32,392 nt of DNA from positions 1 to 32,392 of the forward strand of contig NZ_JYJF01000085.1 of the NCBI RefSeq assembly GCF_000955975.1, written 5' to 3'. The notes beneath the pieces are model-generated. The model ran no database searches and was not told where the DNA came from. It saw only the letters and a list, made by a program, of their open reading frames with translations. The DNA is from Saccharothrix sp. ST-888 (GTDB taxonomy: Bacteria; Actinomycetota; Actinomycetes; Streptomycetales; Streptomycetaceae). This document shows positions 15,580 through 23,165 of the stretch, piece by piece; the first letter of the stretch is position 1, and each line of letters begins with the position of its first letter. The translations under genes and the position numbers were made by a program.

Positions 15580-15678
15580 TTACTTCTTGTTGCGACGCTG
15601 AACGCGAGTGCGCTTCAGAAGCTTGCGGTGCTTCTTCTTGGCCATACGCTTGCGACGCTTCTTGATGACAGAGCCCAC
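15580..15678 (-). CDS. Small ribosomal subunit protein bS22 (AURKAIP1/COX24-type peptide)
   Basis: A 32-codon gene starting with GTG (15678-15676) and ending with TAA. The product, MGSVIKKRRKRMAKKKHRKL then LKRTRVQRRNKK, has 20 Lys/Arg residues and matches the tiny actinobacterial protein containing the AURKAIP1/COX24 domain, seen as bS22 in mycobacterial ribosome structures. It should bind 16S rRNA in the small subunit. Codon choice differs from the neighbours, with more CGT, GTT, CTT and AAG, consistent with high expression. It is too short for standard gene finding. The leader is about 150 nt with a small hairpin (ctctc/gagag) near the start. It lies between the HTH gene and the SDR-like gene. 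Confidence 0.93.
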   Translation of the reverse strand: MGSVIKKRRKRMAKKKHRKLLKRTRVQRRNKK

Positions 15679-15834
15679 GGAACTACCCTCGCTCACTCAG
15701 ACTCTCGCCCGTGAGAGACGGAGTCCATACGACTGACGGAGGGCCTAGCCTACCGTCCGGATGACCAGCACTGTAATCGCGGCCGGGACAAACGGTTAAT
15801 CGGCGGCGAACGACCCTGCCCGGTCGGCTCGTGC

Positions 15835-16044
15835 CTACGCGCTCTCGAGCCGCACGTAGGACTCCTTCAGGTACTCGTGGACCGCCTGTTCGGGCACCCG
15901 GAAGGAGCGGCCGACCCGGATGGCCGGAAGCTCTCCACTGTGCACCAGGCGGTAGACCGTCATCTTGGACACCCGCATCACCGAGGCAACCTCCGCCACG
16001 GTCAGGAAGACGACCTCCTGCAGGGGGCGTTCGCCAGCACTCAT
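15835..16044 (-). CDS. Excisionase/BldC-type helix-turn-helix protein
   Basis: A 69-residue single-domain DNA-binding protein. FLTVAEVASVMRVSKMTVYRL is the helix-turn-helix, followed by VHSGELPAIRVGRSFRV, the beta-hairpin wing typical of the excisionase/MerR-like HTH_17 family. This is the same class as the developmental regulator BldC, but the sequence is not BldC itself. From memory the S. coelicolor gene at this position (near SCO3328) is annotated bdtA. No integrase is nearby, so it is probably a chromosomal regulator rather than a phage excisionase. The ATG at 16044 has GAGG very close upstream. Targets are unknown. Confidence 0.88.
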   Translation of the reverse strand: MSAGERPLQEVVFLTVAEVASVMRVSKMTVYRLVHSGELPAIRVGRSFRVPEQAVHEYLKESYVRLESA

Positions 16045-16127
16045 GACCTCACCCGACCCTTACCCGTGTGCAAGGCACCGGCTTCCCCTCCGGTGACTCC
16101 ACCGGCACACGTGTATCCCCAGAGTAG

Positions 16128-17081
16128 TTATGGGTGGTACCAGTGGGAAGAGGGGGAAGCCCAGTCTCTGTACGGTGCGAGATCCGCCCGTTGCAGTACG
16201 TAGTCACTCAGCGCTCTGTAGCACTCCGGGTGCGCACCGTCGTCCACCGGCACCGCCACCGCGACCGTGCCCTCGGCCTCGCCGACGAAGGGCGCGGGGT
16301 CGTTGGAGTCCGCGAGCCCGCCCGCCGGCACCCCCAGCCGGCCGGCTCCGCAGAGCCAGCCGTGGTCGCCCAGCACCAGGTCGGGCGGCGCCTGTCCGGC
16401 TGCGGCGAGGGCGCTCAGTGCCAGCCGTACGGGCTGCGGGGAGTGGGTGTGCAGCAGACCGCCGGTGGTTCCGACAGGGATTCTTCCGCTTCGGCCCGGT
16501 GCGGCGTCAAGGGATCGGACCACCGCCACCGGGCCGAGGTAGTCCAGGGTGCAGGTGCGCTGCCCGTCGGGGGTGGGCTCACGGAAGCGCGCGCCCCGCG
16601 CCGGTGTGAGCACGGCGCACCCCGATGCCTCCAGTGCCCGTACGAGCGCCCCGTGGAAGGCGGGCAGCCTGGTCGGGTGCCCGGTGCCCGCGAGCACCCG
16701 CCCCCGACTCCGGGCGGTGCGGCGCAGCAGGGCGGCGAGCCGGTCCAGGGCGTCCAGGGTGCGTTCGGGGTCGATGGTGTCCTGGCCGTGGCCGTAGCCG
16801 AACTCGGGGCGGACACCACAGCGTTCGGCCATCAGGTCGAGGACCGCCCCCGGGCCCCAGCGGCGTTCCGGGTCCAGGCCCATCAGGGCCTGCGGGTCGC
16901 CCTGGCCGAACAGGCGGTAGCTGCGGAGGTTCTTCTGCCGGGGGGTCGGGATCCGCCCTCCCGCCAGGCGGTGGCGGAGCAGGTGGGCGCGCAGCCGCTC
17001 GCGGGGCTCGGAAGCCGTCGGCCCGGGAGCCGCCGCATCCGGGCCCGCCGGATCCGCGCCCGCCGGCTCCCGGCTGGTCAC
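16128..17081 (-). CDS. Phosphatase-like protein of unknown function, coupled to acuC
   Basis: A 317-residue protein whose GTG start overlaps the acuC stop (GTGA). No ribosome-binding site precedes it, so translation probably depends on acuC. The first 30 residues are Ala/Pro-rich. Recognisable stretches are YGHGQDTIDPERTLDALDRL, LAGTGHPTRL and LGDHGWLCGAG; these resemble Streptomyces proteins annotated simply as phosphatase, which I recall as lying next to acuC. The invariant-looking His and Asp residues could form a metal site, but I cannot assign a known phosphatase superfamily from sequence alone. No signal peptide or membrane segment is seen. A much longer open frame on the same strand (to 17906) is an antisense-frame shadow of acuC. 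Confidence 0.75.
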   Translation of the reverse strand: MTSREPAGADPAGPDAAAPGPTASEPRERLRAHLLRHRLAGGRIPTPRQKNLRSYRLFGQGDPQALMGLDPERRWGPGAVLDLMAERCGVRPEFGYGHGQDTIDPERTLDALDRLAALLRRTARSRGRVLAGTGHPTRLPAFHGALVRALEASGCAVLTPARGARFREPTPDGQRTCTLDYLGPVAVVRSLDAAPGRSGRIPVGTTGGLLHTHSPQPVRLALSALAAAGQAPPDLVLGDHGWLCGAGRLGVPAGGLADSNDPAPFVGEAEGTVAVAVPVDDGAHPECYRALSDYVLQRADLAPYRDWASPSSHWYHP

Positions 17082-18277
17082 GGCAGGAGGCCGTGGTGCG
17101 GGTAGACCGCGCGGCGGGCGGCCAGGATCGCCTGGTCGAGGCGGTCGCCGGGGTCGTAGCCGTAGTCGTGGAAGTCCCGCCAGTGCGGCTTGGCGCCGTC
17201 GGTCATCCGCAGCGGGGCCGGCCGCCCGGTGCGGCGCAGGACCTCGGCCCGCCAGCCCTCCGGGGTCTCGGTGGCCGGGTCGACCGGCTGCCCGGCGGCG
17301 GTGGCGACCAGGTGGGTCCAGGCGCGCGGGACCACGTCCACCACCGCGTAGCCGCCCCCGCCGGTGGCGACCCAGCGGCCGTCGGCGTACTGGTGGGCGA
17401 GCTCGTGCATCGACTCGGCGATCATCCGCTGGGCGTCGACGGTGACCGCCAGGTGCGCGAGCGGGTCCTCGACGTGGGTGTCGGCACCGTGCTGGCTGAC
17501 CAGGACCTGCGGCCGGAAGGCGGCGAGCAGTTCGGGCACCAGGGCATGGAAGGCGCGCAGCCAGCCGCTGTCGCCGGTGCCCGCGTGCAGGGGGAGGTTG
17601 GCGGCCGAGCCCGGTGCGTTCGGACCGCCGGTCTCGGTGGACCAGCCGGTCTGCGGGAAGAGCGTGGCCGGGTGCTCGTGGATCGACACGGTCAGCACCC
17701 TGGGGTCGTCCCAGAACGCCTGCTGCACACCGTCCCCGTGGTGTACGTCCACATCCACGTAGGCGACCCGCTCGGCGCCCAGCTCCAGCAGGCGGGCGAT
17801 GGCGAGCGCCGGGTCGTTGTACACGCAGAATCCGGAGGCGCGGCCGGGCATCGCATGGTGCAGTCCGCCGGCGAAGTTGACGGCGTGTCGGGCCTCGCCG
17901 CTCCACACCGCCTCGGCGGCGGCCACCGACTGGCCCGCGATCAGCGCCGAGGCGGTGTGCTGGGCGGCGAACGCCCAGTTGTCCTCGGTGCCCAGGCCGT
18001 GCTGCCGGTCGGTGCTGTCCGGATCGGCGGCGACGCGTCTGACCGCCTCCACGTACTCGCCGCTGTGCACCAGCCGCAGGGTGGAGTCGCCGGCCGGCGG
18101 CGCGGCCCGTACGGTCACGCCGGGCGCGGTGGTCAGGCCGAGGGCCTCGACCAGTCGCATGGTGAGCGCCAGCCGGGTCGGGTCCATCGGGTGGCCGGGG
18201 CCGAAGTCGTAGGCGGTGACGGCCTCGTCCCAGTAGAGGTGCAGGCCGCAGGGGGTGTCACGCTCGGCTTCGGACAT
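17078..18277 (-). CDS. acuC: AcuC-type histone deacetylase-family protein
   Basis: A 399-residue class I deacetylase-fold enzyme. The hallmarks are GGLHHAMPGRASGFCVYND (catalytic His pair near residues 140-141) and YVDVDVHHGDGVQQAFW (zinc ligands D177 and H179), then SQHGADTHVEDPLAHL and ATGGGGYAVVDVVPRAW. AcuC homologues deacetylate acetyl-CoA synthetase or other acetyl-lysine proteins, controlling acetate use. The start ATG (18277) has only GGTGG upstream; a GTG six codons further is the alternative. TACCGT lies 6 nt before the ATG, so a leaderless transcript is possible. It is coupled to the downstream phosphatase-like gene by a 4-nt overlap. Confidence 0.92.
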   Translation of the reverse strand: MSEAERDTPCGLHLYWDEAVTAYDFGPGHPMDPTRLALTMRLVEALGLTTAPGVTVRAAPPAGDSTLRLVHSGEYVEAVRRVAADPDSTDRQHGLGTEDNWAFAAQHTASALIAGQSVAAAEAVWSGEARHAVNFAGGLHHAMPGRASGFCVYNDPALAIARLLELGAERVAYVDVDVHHGDGVQQAFWDDPRVLTVSIHEHPATLFPQTGWSTETGGPNAPGSAANLPLHAGTGDSGWLRAFHALVPELLAAFRPQVLVSQHGADTHVEDPLAHLAVTVDAQRMIAESMHELAHQYADGRWVATGGGGYAVVDVVPRAWTHLVATAAGQPVDPATETPEGWRAEVLRRTGRPAPLRMTDGAKPHWRDFHDYGYDPGDRLDQAILAARRAVYPHHGLLP

Positions 18278-18335
18278 GCCACCACGGTAGTGCACGCGCC
18301 TGCGCCGGGGGCGACGGCGACCCCGGCCGCACGCG

Positions 18336-19517
18336 TCAGGAGACCCGGTGCCGCCGGTCCGGAGCGAAGTGGTTGCCGAGCGGGACGATCAGGAGGATCA
18401 GGGCGAGCGGGGCGAGCAGGGCCAGCCGGTAGGAGGCGGCGTCGGCGAGGGCGCCGACCAGGGGGGAACCCAGCAGGAAACCCACGTAGTTGAAGAGGTT
18501 GAGCCGGGCCACGGCGGCGTCGGAGTCCTGCGGGAAGAGCCGTCCGCCCGCCGCGAAGACCTGCGGGATGATCGCGCAGATGCCCAGGCCCAGCAGGGTG
18601 AACCCGGCGATGCCGACCGCGGGCCCCGGCGCCGCCGCGGCGATCGCGAACCCGAGCGCGGCCACCGCCGCACCGGTCCGCACCACGGCCACCGGCCCCC
18701 ACCGCTGCACCCCGCGGTCGCCGAGCGTCCGCCCGAGCAGCATGGCGACCATGTACCCGAGGTAGGACAGCTTGGCCACGTCGTCGGCGCTGTGCAGCCC
18801 GTCGGTGAGGTACTTGACGCTGTAGTTGGAGACCGAGGCGTCCGCGATGTAGGCGGCGGCCATCGCCACGCAGAGCGGCAGCAGCGGCCGCCACGGGATG
18901 GACCGGGCCGCCGCCTCGGCCGCCTCCCGTACCGCGTCGCCGAGTTCGGCCGGCCCGGGGAAGCGCGTACCGGCCAGCAGCGCCAGCGGGACGAGTACCG
19001 CCGCGGTGGTCCCGAACAGCGTGAACAGGCTCAGGTCGTCGTGCGCGCCGAGCCAGGCGATCCCGCCGCCGAGGATGGCACCCAGGCTGAACGCGGCGTG
19101 GAAGCCGAGCATGATGCTGCGCCCGTACCGGTGCTGGAGGCCGACCCCGAGCATGTTCATACTCGCGTCGAGCGCGCCGACCAGCAGCCCGAACAGCCCG
19201 AGTGCGAGGGCCAGTTGCCAGAGCCGGTCGCCGAGCCCGGCCGCGGCGAGGGTGAGGCAGACGGCGGGCTGGACGGTCCGCAGCACCCCGCGCGCGCTGC
19301 TCCGCTTCACCAGTTGCTCGGAGCCGACCGAGCCCACCCCGGCCAGGATCGGCACGGCCGCGAGGAACACCGGCAGCAGCGAGTCGCTCAGCCCGTACCG
19401 CTGCTGGATCTCGGGGATGCTGGTCACCAGCAGCGCGAACGCGGTGCCCTGCAACAGGAAGCCGACCGCCAGCGCGGCCCGGGCCCGGCGCAGTCTTCCG
19501 TCCACGGCTTGCTGCAT
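18336..19517 (-). CDS. MFS transporter
   Basis: A 393-residue integral membrane protein with about 12 predicted hydrophobic helices. Landmarks are GFLLQGTAFALLVTSIPEIQ (first helix and loop), LGLFGLLVGALDASMNMLGV (helix 4) and GFHAAFSLGAILGGGIAWLG (helix 5), in the style of the YbjJ/FucP-like branch of the major facilitator superfamily. A central cytoplasmic loop rich in Ala and Glu separates the halves near residues 190-215. The substrate is not predictable. GGGGGAG lies about 14-20 nt before the ATG. It is on the same strand as acuC, 58 nt upstream of it. Confidence 0.9.
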   Translation of the reverse strand: MQQAVDGRLRRARAALAVGFLLQGTAFALLVTSIPEIQQRYGLSDSLLPVFLAAVPILAGVGSVGSEQLVKRSSARGVLRTVQPAVCLTLAAAGLGDRLWQLALALGLFGLLVGALDASMNMLGVGLQHRYGRSIMLGFHAAFSLGAILGGGIAWLGAHDDLSLFTLFGTTAAVLVPLALLAGTRFPGPAELGDAVREAAEAAARSIPWRPLLPLCVAMAAAYIADASVSNYSVKYLTDGLHSADDVAKLSYLGYMVAMLLGRTLGDRGVQRWGPVAVVRTGAAVAALGFAIAAAAPGPAVGIAGFTLLGLGICAIIPQVFAAGGRLFPQDSDAAVARLNLFNYVGFLLGSPLVGALADAASYRLALLAPLALILLIVPLGNHFAPDRRHRVS

Positions 19518-19628
19518 CGCCGACCCCGCTCCCCCGACGCTACCGGCCGGTACGAAAGATGTTGGCCGCGAGCGTAGGTCCTTCGGGACGGTTGCGGGAG
19601 GGGTCAGGTCGGACTCTTTCGAAAAACC

Positions 19629-20294
19629 TCAGCCGTTCGCGCCGAGCCCCACCAGGTCGAGCAGCTCCGGGAGTTCGGCGAGCAGGCCGGTCGCCCCGGC
19701 GGCGGTGAGCCTGGCGGGATCGGTGAGGGCCGCGTAGCCGTACACGTCCATCCCGGCGGCGCGGGCGGCGAGGACGCCGTTGCGGCTGTCCTCGATCACC
19801 AGGCAGCGCGCGGGGTCCACCCCGAGGGTGCGGGCCGCGTGCAGGAAGAGGTCGGGGGCGGGCTTGCCGATGCCGACGTCCTGGGCGCTGAAGATCCGCT
19901 CCTCCGCGTGGTACCCGCGCAGGCCGGTGAGGTCGAGCGCGGTACGGATCCACTGGTGGTGCGCGGAGGAGGCCACGCAGTACGGGATCCCGGCCTGCTG
20001 GAGGGCCTTGAGCACCTGCTCGGCGCCGCGTACGGCGGTGAGTTCGCTCCGGAAGGCGGTGAACACCCGGTCGTGGAAGAGCTCGTCGAAGCGCTCGGGC
20101 AGCCGCGCCCCGTACCGCTCGGCGATGACGTCGTGCACGGTGTGCGCGGCGCAGCCCATGAAGTCCCGGTAGGAGTCCTCGATGGCGGTGGGGTAGCCGA
20201 GTTCGGTCAGGTACTCGGCCAGCGTCCGGTTGGAGATCGGCTCGCTGTCCACGAGCACACCGTCATTGTCGAAGATCACCAGGTCATAGCTCAC
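19629..20294 (-). CDS. HAD-superfamily hydrolase (beta-phosphoglucomutase-like)
   Basis: A 221-residue HAD protein with FDNDGVLVDSE at residues 8-18 (nucleophile D9, acid/base D11), an alpha-helical cap, VASSAHHQWI (motif II), K in GKPAPDLFLHAA (motif III) and VIEDSRNGVLAARAAGM (motif IV). This is the cap-C1 type that includes beta-phosphoglucomutase, phosphoglycolate phosphatase and related sugar-phosphate phosphatases. The GTG start at 20294 lacks a ribosome-binding site but has a TAGCCT box 7 nt upstream, suggesting a leaderless transcript. It follows proC by 24 nt; the substrate is unknown. Confidence 0.92.
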   Translation of the reverse strand: MSYDLVIFDNDGVLVDSEPISNRTLAEYLTELGYPTAIEDSYRDFMGCAAHTVHDVIAERYGARLPERFDELFHDRVFTAFRSELTAVRGAEQVLKALQQAGIPYCVASSAHHQWIRTALDLTGLRGYHAEERIFSAQDVGIGKPAPDLFLHAARTLGVDPARCLVIEDSRNGVLAARAAGMDVYGYAALTDPARLTAAGATGLLAELPELLDLVGLGANG

Positions 20295-20301
20295 CGGCCC
20301 C

Positions 20302-20307
20302 AGGCTA
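20302..20307 (-). promoter_or_regulatory. -10-like box of a probable leaderless transcript
   Basis: On the minus strand TAGCCT is followed by 7 nt and the GTG at 20294. There is no Shine-Dalgarno sequence in this interval. The box lies between the proC stop and the HAD start. Confidence 0.4.
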
Positions 20308-20318
20308 CTGGGCCCCGC

Positions 20319-21143
20319 TCACCTGCCGCCGCCCGCCAGTTCGCGGGAGCGGTCGCGGGCCGCCTCCAGCGCGCCGAGCAGTGCGGCCCGGACCCCGTGG
20401 TTCTCCAGCTCGCGGATGGCCGCGATGGTCGTCCCGGCCGGCGAGGTGACCGCTTCGCGCAGCTTGACCGGATGCTCGCCGGAGTCCCGCAGCATGACCG
20501 AGGCGCCGATCGCCGACTGCACGATCAGGTCGTGCGCCACCTGCCGGGGCAGCCCGAGCAGGATGCCCGCGTCGGTCATCGCCTCCACCAGGAAGTAGAA
20601 GTACGCCGGGCCCGAGCCGGACAGCGCGGTGGCCGCGTCCTGCTGGGACTCCGGCAGCCGCAGCGCCTTGCCGACCGAGCGGAAGATCTCCTCCGCCCGC
20701 GCCAGGTGGGCCTCCTCGGCGTGCGAGCCGCCCGAGATCACGCTCATGCCCTCGTCCACCAGTACCGGCGTGTTGGGCATCACCCGGACCACCGGCGTGC
20801 CCGCCGCCAGCCGCGCCTCGAACCAGGCGGTCGGGATGCCGGCGGCGGCCGAGATCACCAGCCGGTCGGCGCCGACGTGCGGGGCGAGTTCCTCCAGCAG
20901 GGTGCCCATGTCCTGCGGCTTCACGGCCAGGATCAGGGTGTCCGCGAGCTTGGCCGCCTCGGCGTTGGAGACGGTGGTGACCCCGTAGCGGGCGGCGAGC
21001 TCGGCCGCACGCTCCGGACGGCGGGCGGTGACCAGGACGTCCGCCGGGTCCTTGCCCGCGCGCAGCAGACCGGAGAGCAGGGCCTCCCCGATCTTGCCGG
21101 TGCCGAGGAAGGCGATCTTCTGCCCGTGTGCACTGCTGCTCAT
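20319..21143 (-). CDS. proC: Pyrroline-5-carboxylate reductase
   Basis: ProC reduces 1-pyrroline-5-carboxylate to L-proline with NAD(P)H. The 274-residue protein has the N-terminal Rossmann motif AFLGTGKIGEALLSGLL, AVKPQDMG, SAAAGIP, VVRVMPNTPVLVDEGMS, and the dimerisation/active-site signature ALSGSGPAYFYFLVEAMTDAG, followed by SPAGTTIAAIRELE near the C-terminus. The ATG at 21143 has AAGGAG 5 nt upstream; the frame stays open 62 codons further upstream but without coding character. The family assignment and start are both firm. Confidence 0.96.
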   Translation of the reverse strand: MSSSAHGQKIAFLGTGKIGEALLSGLLRAGKDPADVLVTARRPERAAELAARYGVTTVSNAEAAKLADTLILAVKPQDMGTLLEELAPHVGADRLVISAAAGIPTAWFEARLAAGTPVVRVMPNTPVLVDEGMSVISGGSHAEEAHLARAEEIFRSVGKALRLPESQQDAATALSGSGPAYFYFLVEAMTDAGILLGLPRQVAHDLIVQSAIGASVMLRDSGEHPVKLREAVTSPAGTTIAAIRELENHGVRAALLGALEAARDRSRELAGGGR

Positions 21144-21473
21144 GGCCGCTCCTTGGGTACGCTGTCCGGCCATCCTCGCACTCCGGGCAGTCGCGGCACG
21201 GCCGTGTCCAGCCCTCGGTCGGACAGCAGCGCAGGGGAGACCTCGGCCGTCAGGGCCGCCTGCCAGAGAACTCCGTAAGGCTTCTGGCAGCCGGTCAGGG
21301 CACCGTGAGGCAGCCGCCGGACGGCGCATCGCACCGCGCCGTGGGTGAACGGCCGTCCCGTCGGCCCGTACCGCTCCCGGTGCGGGCCGACACCGCCCCC
21401 GGCGGCCCCCTTACGGGGAAACTCAGGGTCCGCCGCCCTGGCGTCCCGGGCCCGCACGGAGCACCGTGGAGGC
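21144..21473. other. 330-bp divergent intergenic region with a leader hairpin
   Basis: The promoters of proC (minus) and the 21474 membrane-protein gene (plus) must lie here; I see no convincing consensus pair. The one clear structure is a 14-bp stem (21360-21373 with 21378-21391, one wobble) with a CTCC tetraloop, 83 nt before the plus-strand start. No gene can be supported. Confidence 0.5.
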
Positions 21474-21923
21474 ATGGGACACGCAGATTTGTCACGAAGT
21501 GAGACCCGGCAGCTCGCCGTGGCATCGGCCACGCTCGGGCCCTGGCGGACGGCTGCGGCCGTCGGCGTGGTGGTCGGCGGGGCGGCGCTCGGGGTGGACG
21601 CCGTCACCGGTCACTGGTCCATGGACATCCTGGCCGGACCGGTCGGGCTGGCCCTGTTCTTCTTCTTCCTGGTCGGCGCGGTGGGCGGGAAGCTCCGCCG
21701 GGACACCGCGGACCGGCGGCTGGCCCGCTGGGCCGACGAGCACCCGTGGCGGTCGGCGCTGCCCGCCGCCGGCGCCCTGCTGGTGCTGAACACGCTGACC
21801 CTTGCCCTGCTGGGCGGTTGGGGACTGTTCGGCGCGCTGTTCAGCTCACTGCTGCCGGCAGGCATCCTGCTGGTGGTCGCCGGGGTGGTCGGTTCGGTGA
21901 AGCGCGCCAGGCGCGGCGCCTAG
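21474..21923 (+). CDS. Small integral membrane protein
   Basis: A 149-residue membrane protein of unknown function. After a 25-residue polar N-terminus there are about four hydrophobic segments: AAAVGVVVGGAALGV, LAGPVGLALFFFFLVGAVGG, AAGALLVLNTLTLALLGGWG and LFSSLLPAGILLVVAGVVG. A charged loop (KLRRDTADRRLARWADEHPW) separates the second and third, and the tail is basic (KRARRGA). The ATG at 21474 has GGAGG only 1 nt upstream, an unusually short spacing. It is codirectional with the next small membrane protein. Confidence 0.7.
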   Translation: MGHADLSRSETRQLAVASATLGPWRTAAAVGVVVGGAALGVDAVTGHWSMDILAGPVGLALFFFFLVGAVGGKLRRDTADRRLARWADEHPWRSALPAAGALLVLNTLTLALLGGWGLFGALFSSLLPAGILLVVAGVVGSVKRARRGA

Positions 21924-21998
21924 CGCGGCCGGCCGGCTCGGGGCGGTCACAGTTCTACAACTGGCCGCCCCGCCCGCATGTTTGCGGTCCCGGCTCGC

Positions 21999-22004
21999 CA
22001 TACT
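21999..22004 (+). promoter_or_regulatory. -10-like box of a possible leaderless transcript
   Basis: CATACT lies 6 nt before the GTG at 22011, with no ribosome-binding site between. No good -35 is seen. Confidence 0.3.
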
Positions 22005-22010
22005 GACCGT

Positions 22011-22445
22011 GTGCCGACAGCCGAAGACCCGCATCCGCGCCCCGGGGACGAGCCAGCGGGCGACCCGTTCGAAAACCTGGTCCTGGACGAGGAGTTCGTC
22101 CGGTCCGCGACCGTGAAGGAGCAGTCCGGACGCGCCCGGATGCTCGCCGCCAAGTGGCAGCGCGAGCCCCCGGAACCCGTCCGGCCGCAGACTCCGGCAC
22201 GGCGCCGGGCGGGCGGCGTCGGCCGACTGCAGGGGCGGGTCGGCCGGCGCTGGCAGTCCTGGCTGATCGTGGCGCTGGTCATCGGCCTGGTCCTGCTCAG
22301 CCTCCAGCTCGCGACGGGCGGCAGGCCGTCACCGACGCCTCCGGTGATCCAGCAGACCCAGACCCCGCTCGCGCCGCCGGCCTCACCCGCGCCGACGCCC
22401 GGCACGGACAGCCCGGTGGCCAGACCGGTCGGCTGGACGCCGTAG
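22011..22445 (+). CDS. Single-pass membrane protein of unknown function
   Basis: A 144-residue protein with a charged cytoplasmic N-terminal region (residues 1-80, including ENLVLDEEFVRSATVKEQSG, the most conserved-looking part), a single transmembrane helix (SWLIVALVIGLVLLSLQL) and a short Pro/Thr-rich outer tail. The likely start is GTG at 22011. There is no ribosome-binding site; CATACT ends 6 nt before the GTG, so the mRNA may be leaderless. Proteins of this layout are common in streptomycetes but no function is known to me. It is convergent with the next gene. Confidence 0.7.
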   Translation: MPTAEDPHPRPGDEPAGDPFENLVLDEEFVRSATVKEQSGRARMLAAKWQREPPEPVRPQTPARRRAGGVGRLQGRVGRRWQSWLIVALVIGLVLLSLQLATGGRPSPTPPVIQQTQTPLAPPASPAPTPGTDSPVARPVGWTP

Positions 22446-22500
22446 GGCGCCTTCACGTCCCTTCCCCTGGCGGACGGCGGCCGGGGACCGCTCGGCAGCG

Positions 22501-23028
22501 TCAGCGCTTGCGCTTGCCGGTCCTGCCCTGGCTGCCCGGCCTGCCTCCTCGGTCGGCCTGCCGGCGCTCGTACCGCATCCGCGCCTGGTCGTAGCCCGCG
22601 CGCTTGACGCTCTCACCGGGGGCCTCGACCAGGCTGCGGACGAAGTACGCGACCAGCGCGCCCACCACCCCGATCAGCCAGACCACACCGAGCGACTTGT
22701 CCTCGGCCATCCAGCCGGTCAGGGACTCCCGGCCCTCGGCGAGCAGCTTCCAGTTGCGCAGCGCGGCGAGGCAGGAGCAGACGGCGATGGCGGCGATCAG
22801 CAGCCCGTAGACGAAGCCGCCGGACTCGGACATCCGGACGCCCGTGACGGCGAAGCGCAGGACCAGCGCTCCGGCGACGGTGCAGACCAGCGCACCGACC
22901 GGGACGAGCACCCGGCGCACCCGGTAGTCGGCGCCGCGGTCGACCCAGCTGGTGCCGAACCAGCGGATGGGCTCCGGCTCGGGGGCTCGGTTCGGGGGCG
23001 TGCTGGGGGTGGTGCGCTGCTCGGTCAC
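22501..23028 (-). CDS. Three-helix membrane protein of unknown function
   Basis: A 175-residue protein starting with GTG at 23028. It has a Pro-rich N-terminus and a conserved-looking IRWFGTSWVDRGADYRVRR segment. Three hydrophobic helices follow (VLVPVGALVCTVAGALVL, YGLLIAAIAVCSCLAAL, VVWLIGVVGALVAYFV), then a strongly basic C-terminal tail (RRQADRGGRPGSQGRTGKRKR in two stretches). No ribosome-binding site is present, but CATAAT lies 7 nt before the start, consistent with a leaderless transcript. I do not recognise a named family. It is next to ilvD on the same strand, but 137 nt apart. Confidence 0.72.
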   Translation of the reverse strand: MTEQRTTPSTPPNRAPEPEPIRWFGTSWVDRGADYRVRRVLVPVGALVCTVAGALVLRFAVTGVRMSESGGFVYGLLIAAIAVCSCLAALRNWKLLAEGRESLTGWMAEDKSLGVVWLIGVVGALVAYFVRSLVEAPGESVKRAGYDQARMRYERRQADRGGRPGSQGRTGKRKR

Positions 23029-23035
23029 GGGTCCG

Positions 23036-23041
23036 ATTATG
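23036..23041 (-). promoter_or_regulatory. -10 box of a probable leaderless transcript
   Basis: On the minus strand CATAAT, close to the consensus TATAAT, is followed by 7 nt and the GTG at 23028. No ribosome-binding site lies between. Confidence 0.45.
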
Positions 23042-23165
23042 ACCGGGCCCGCCTCCGGACCTCGAAGGGCACGGCCCGCCCCGGCGGGCCCCCGGAGGGA
23101 ACGGCGGGTGGAACGGCGGGGAACCGCCCGGCCGTGCGGCGGCTCCCTCCGGTGGCGCTGGTCCG

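Noticed and set aside
15835..16044. Prophage or plasmid excisionase
   Set aside because: No integrase, attachment repeats or phage genes are nearby; the neighbours are conserved chromosomal genes, so a chromosomal regulator is more likely.
17082..17906. N-terminal extension of the phosphatase-like gene to 592 residues
   Set aside because: This part is a shifted-frame shadow of acuC; the true start overlaps the acuC stop at 17079-17081.
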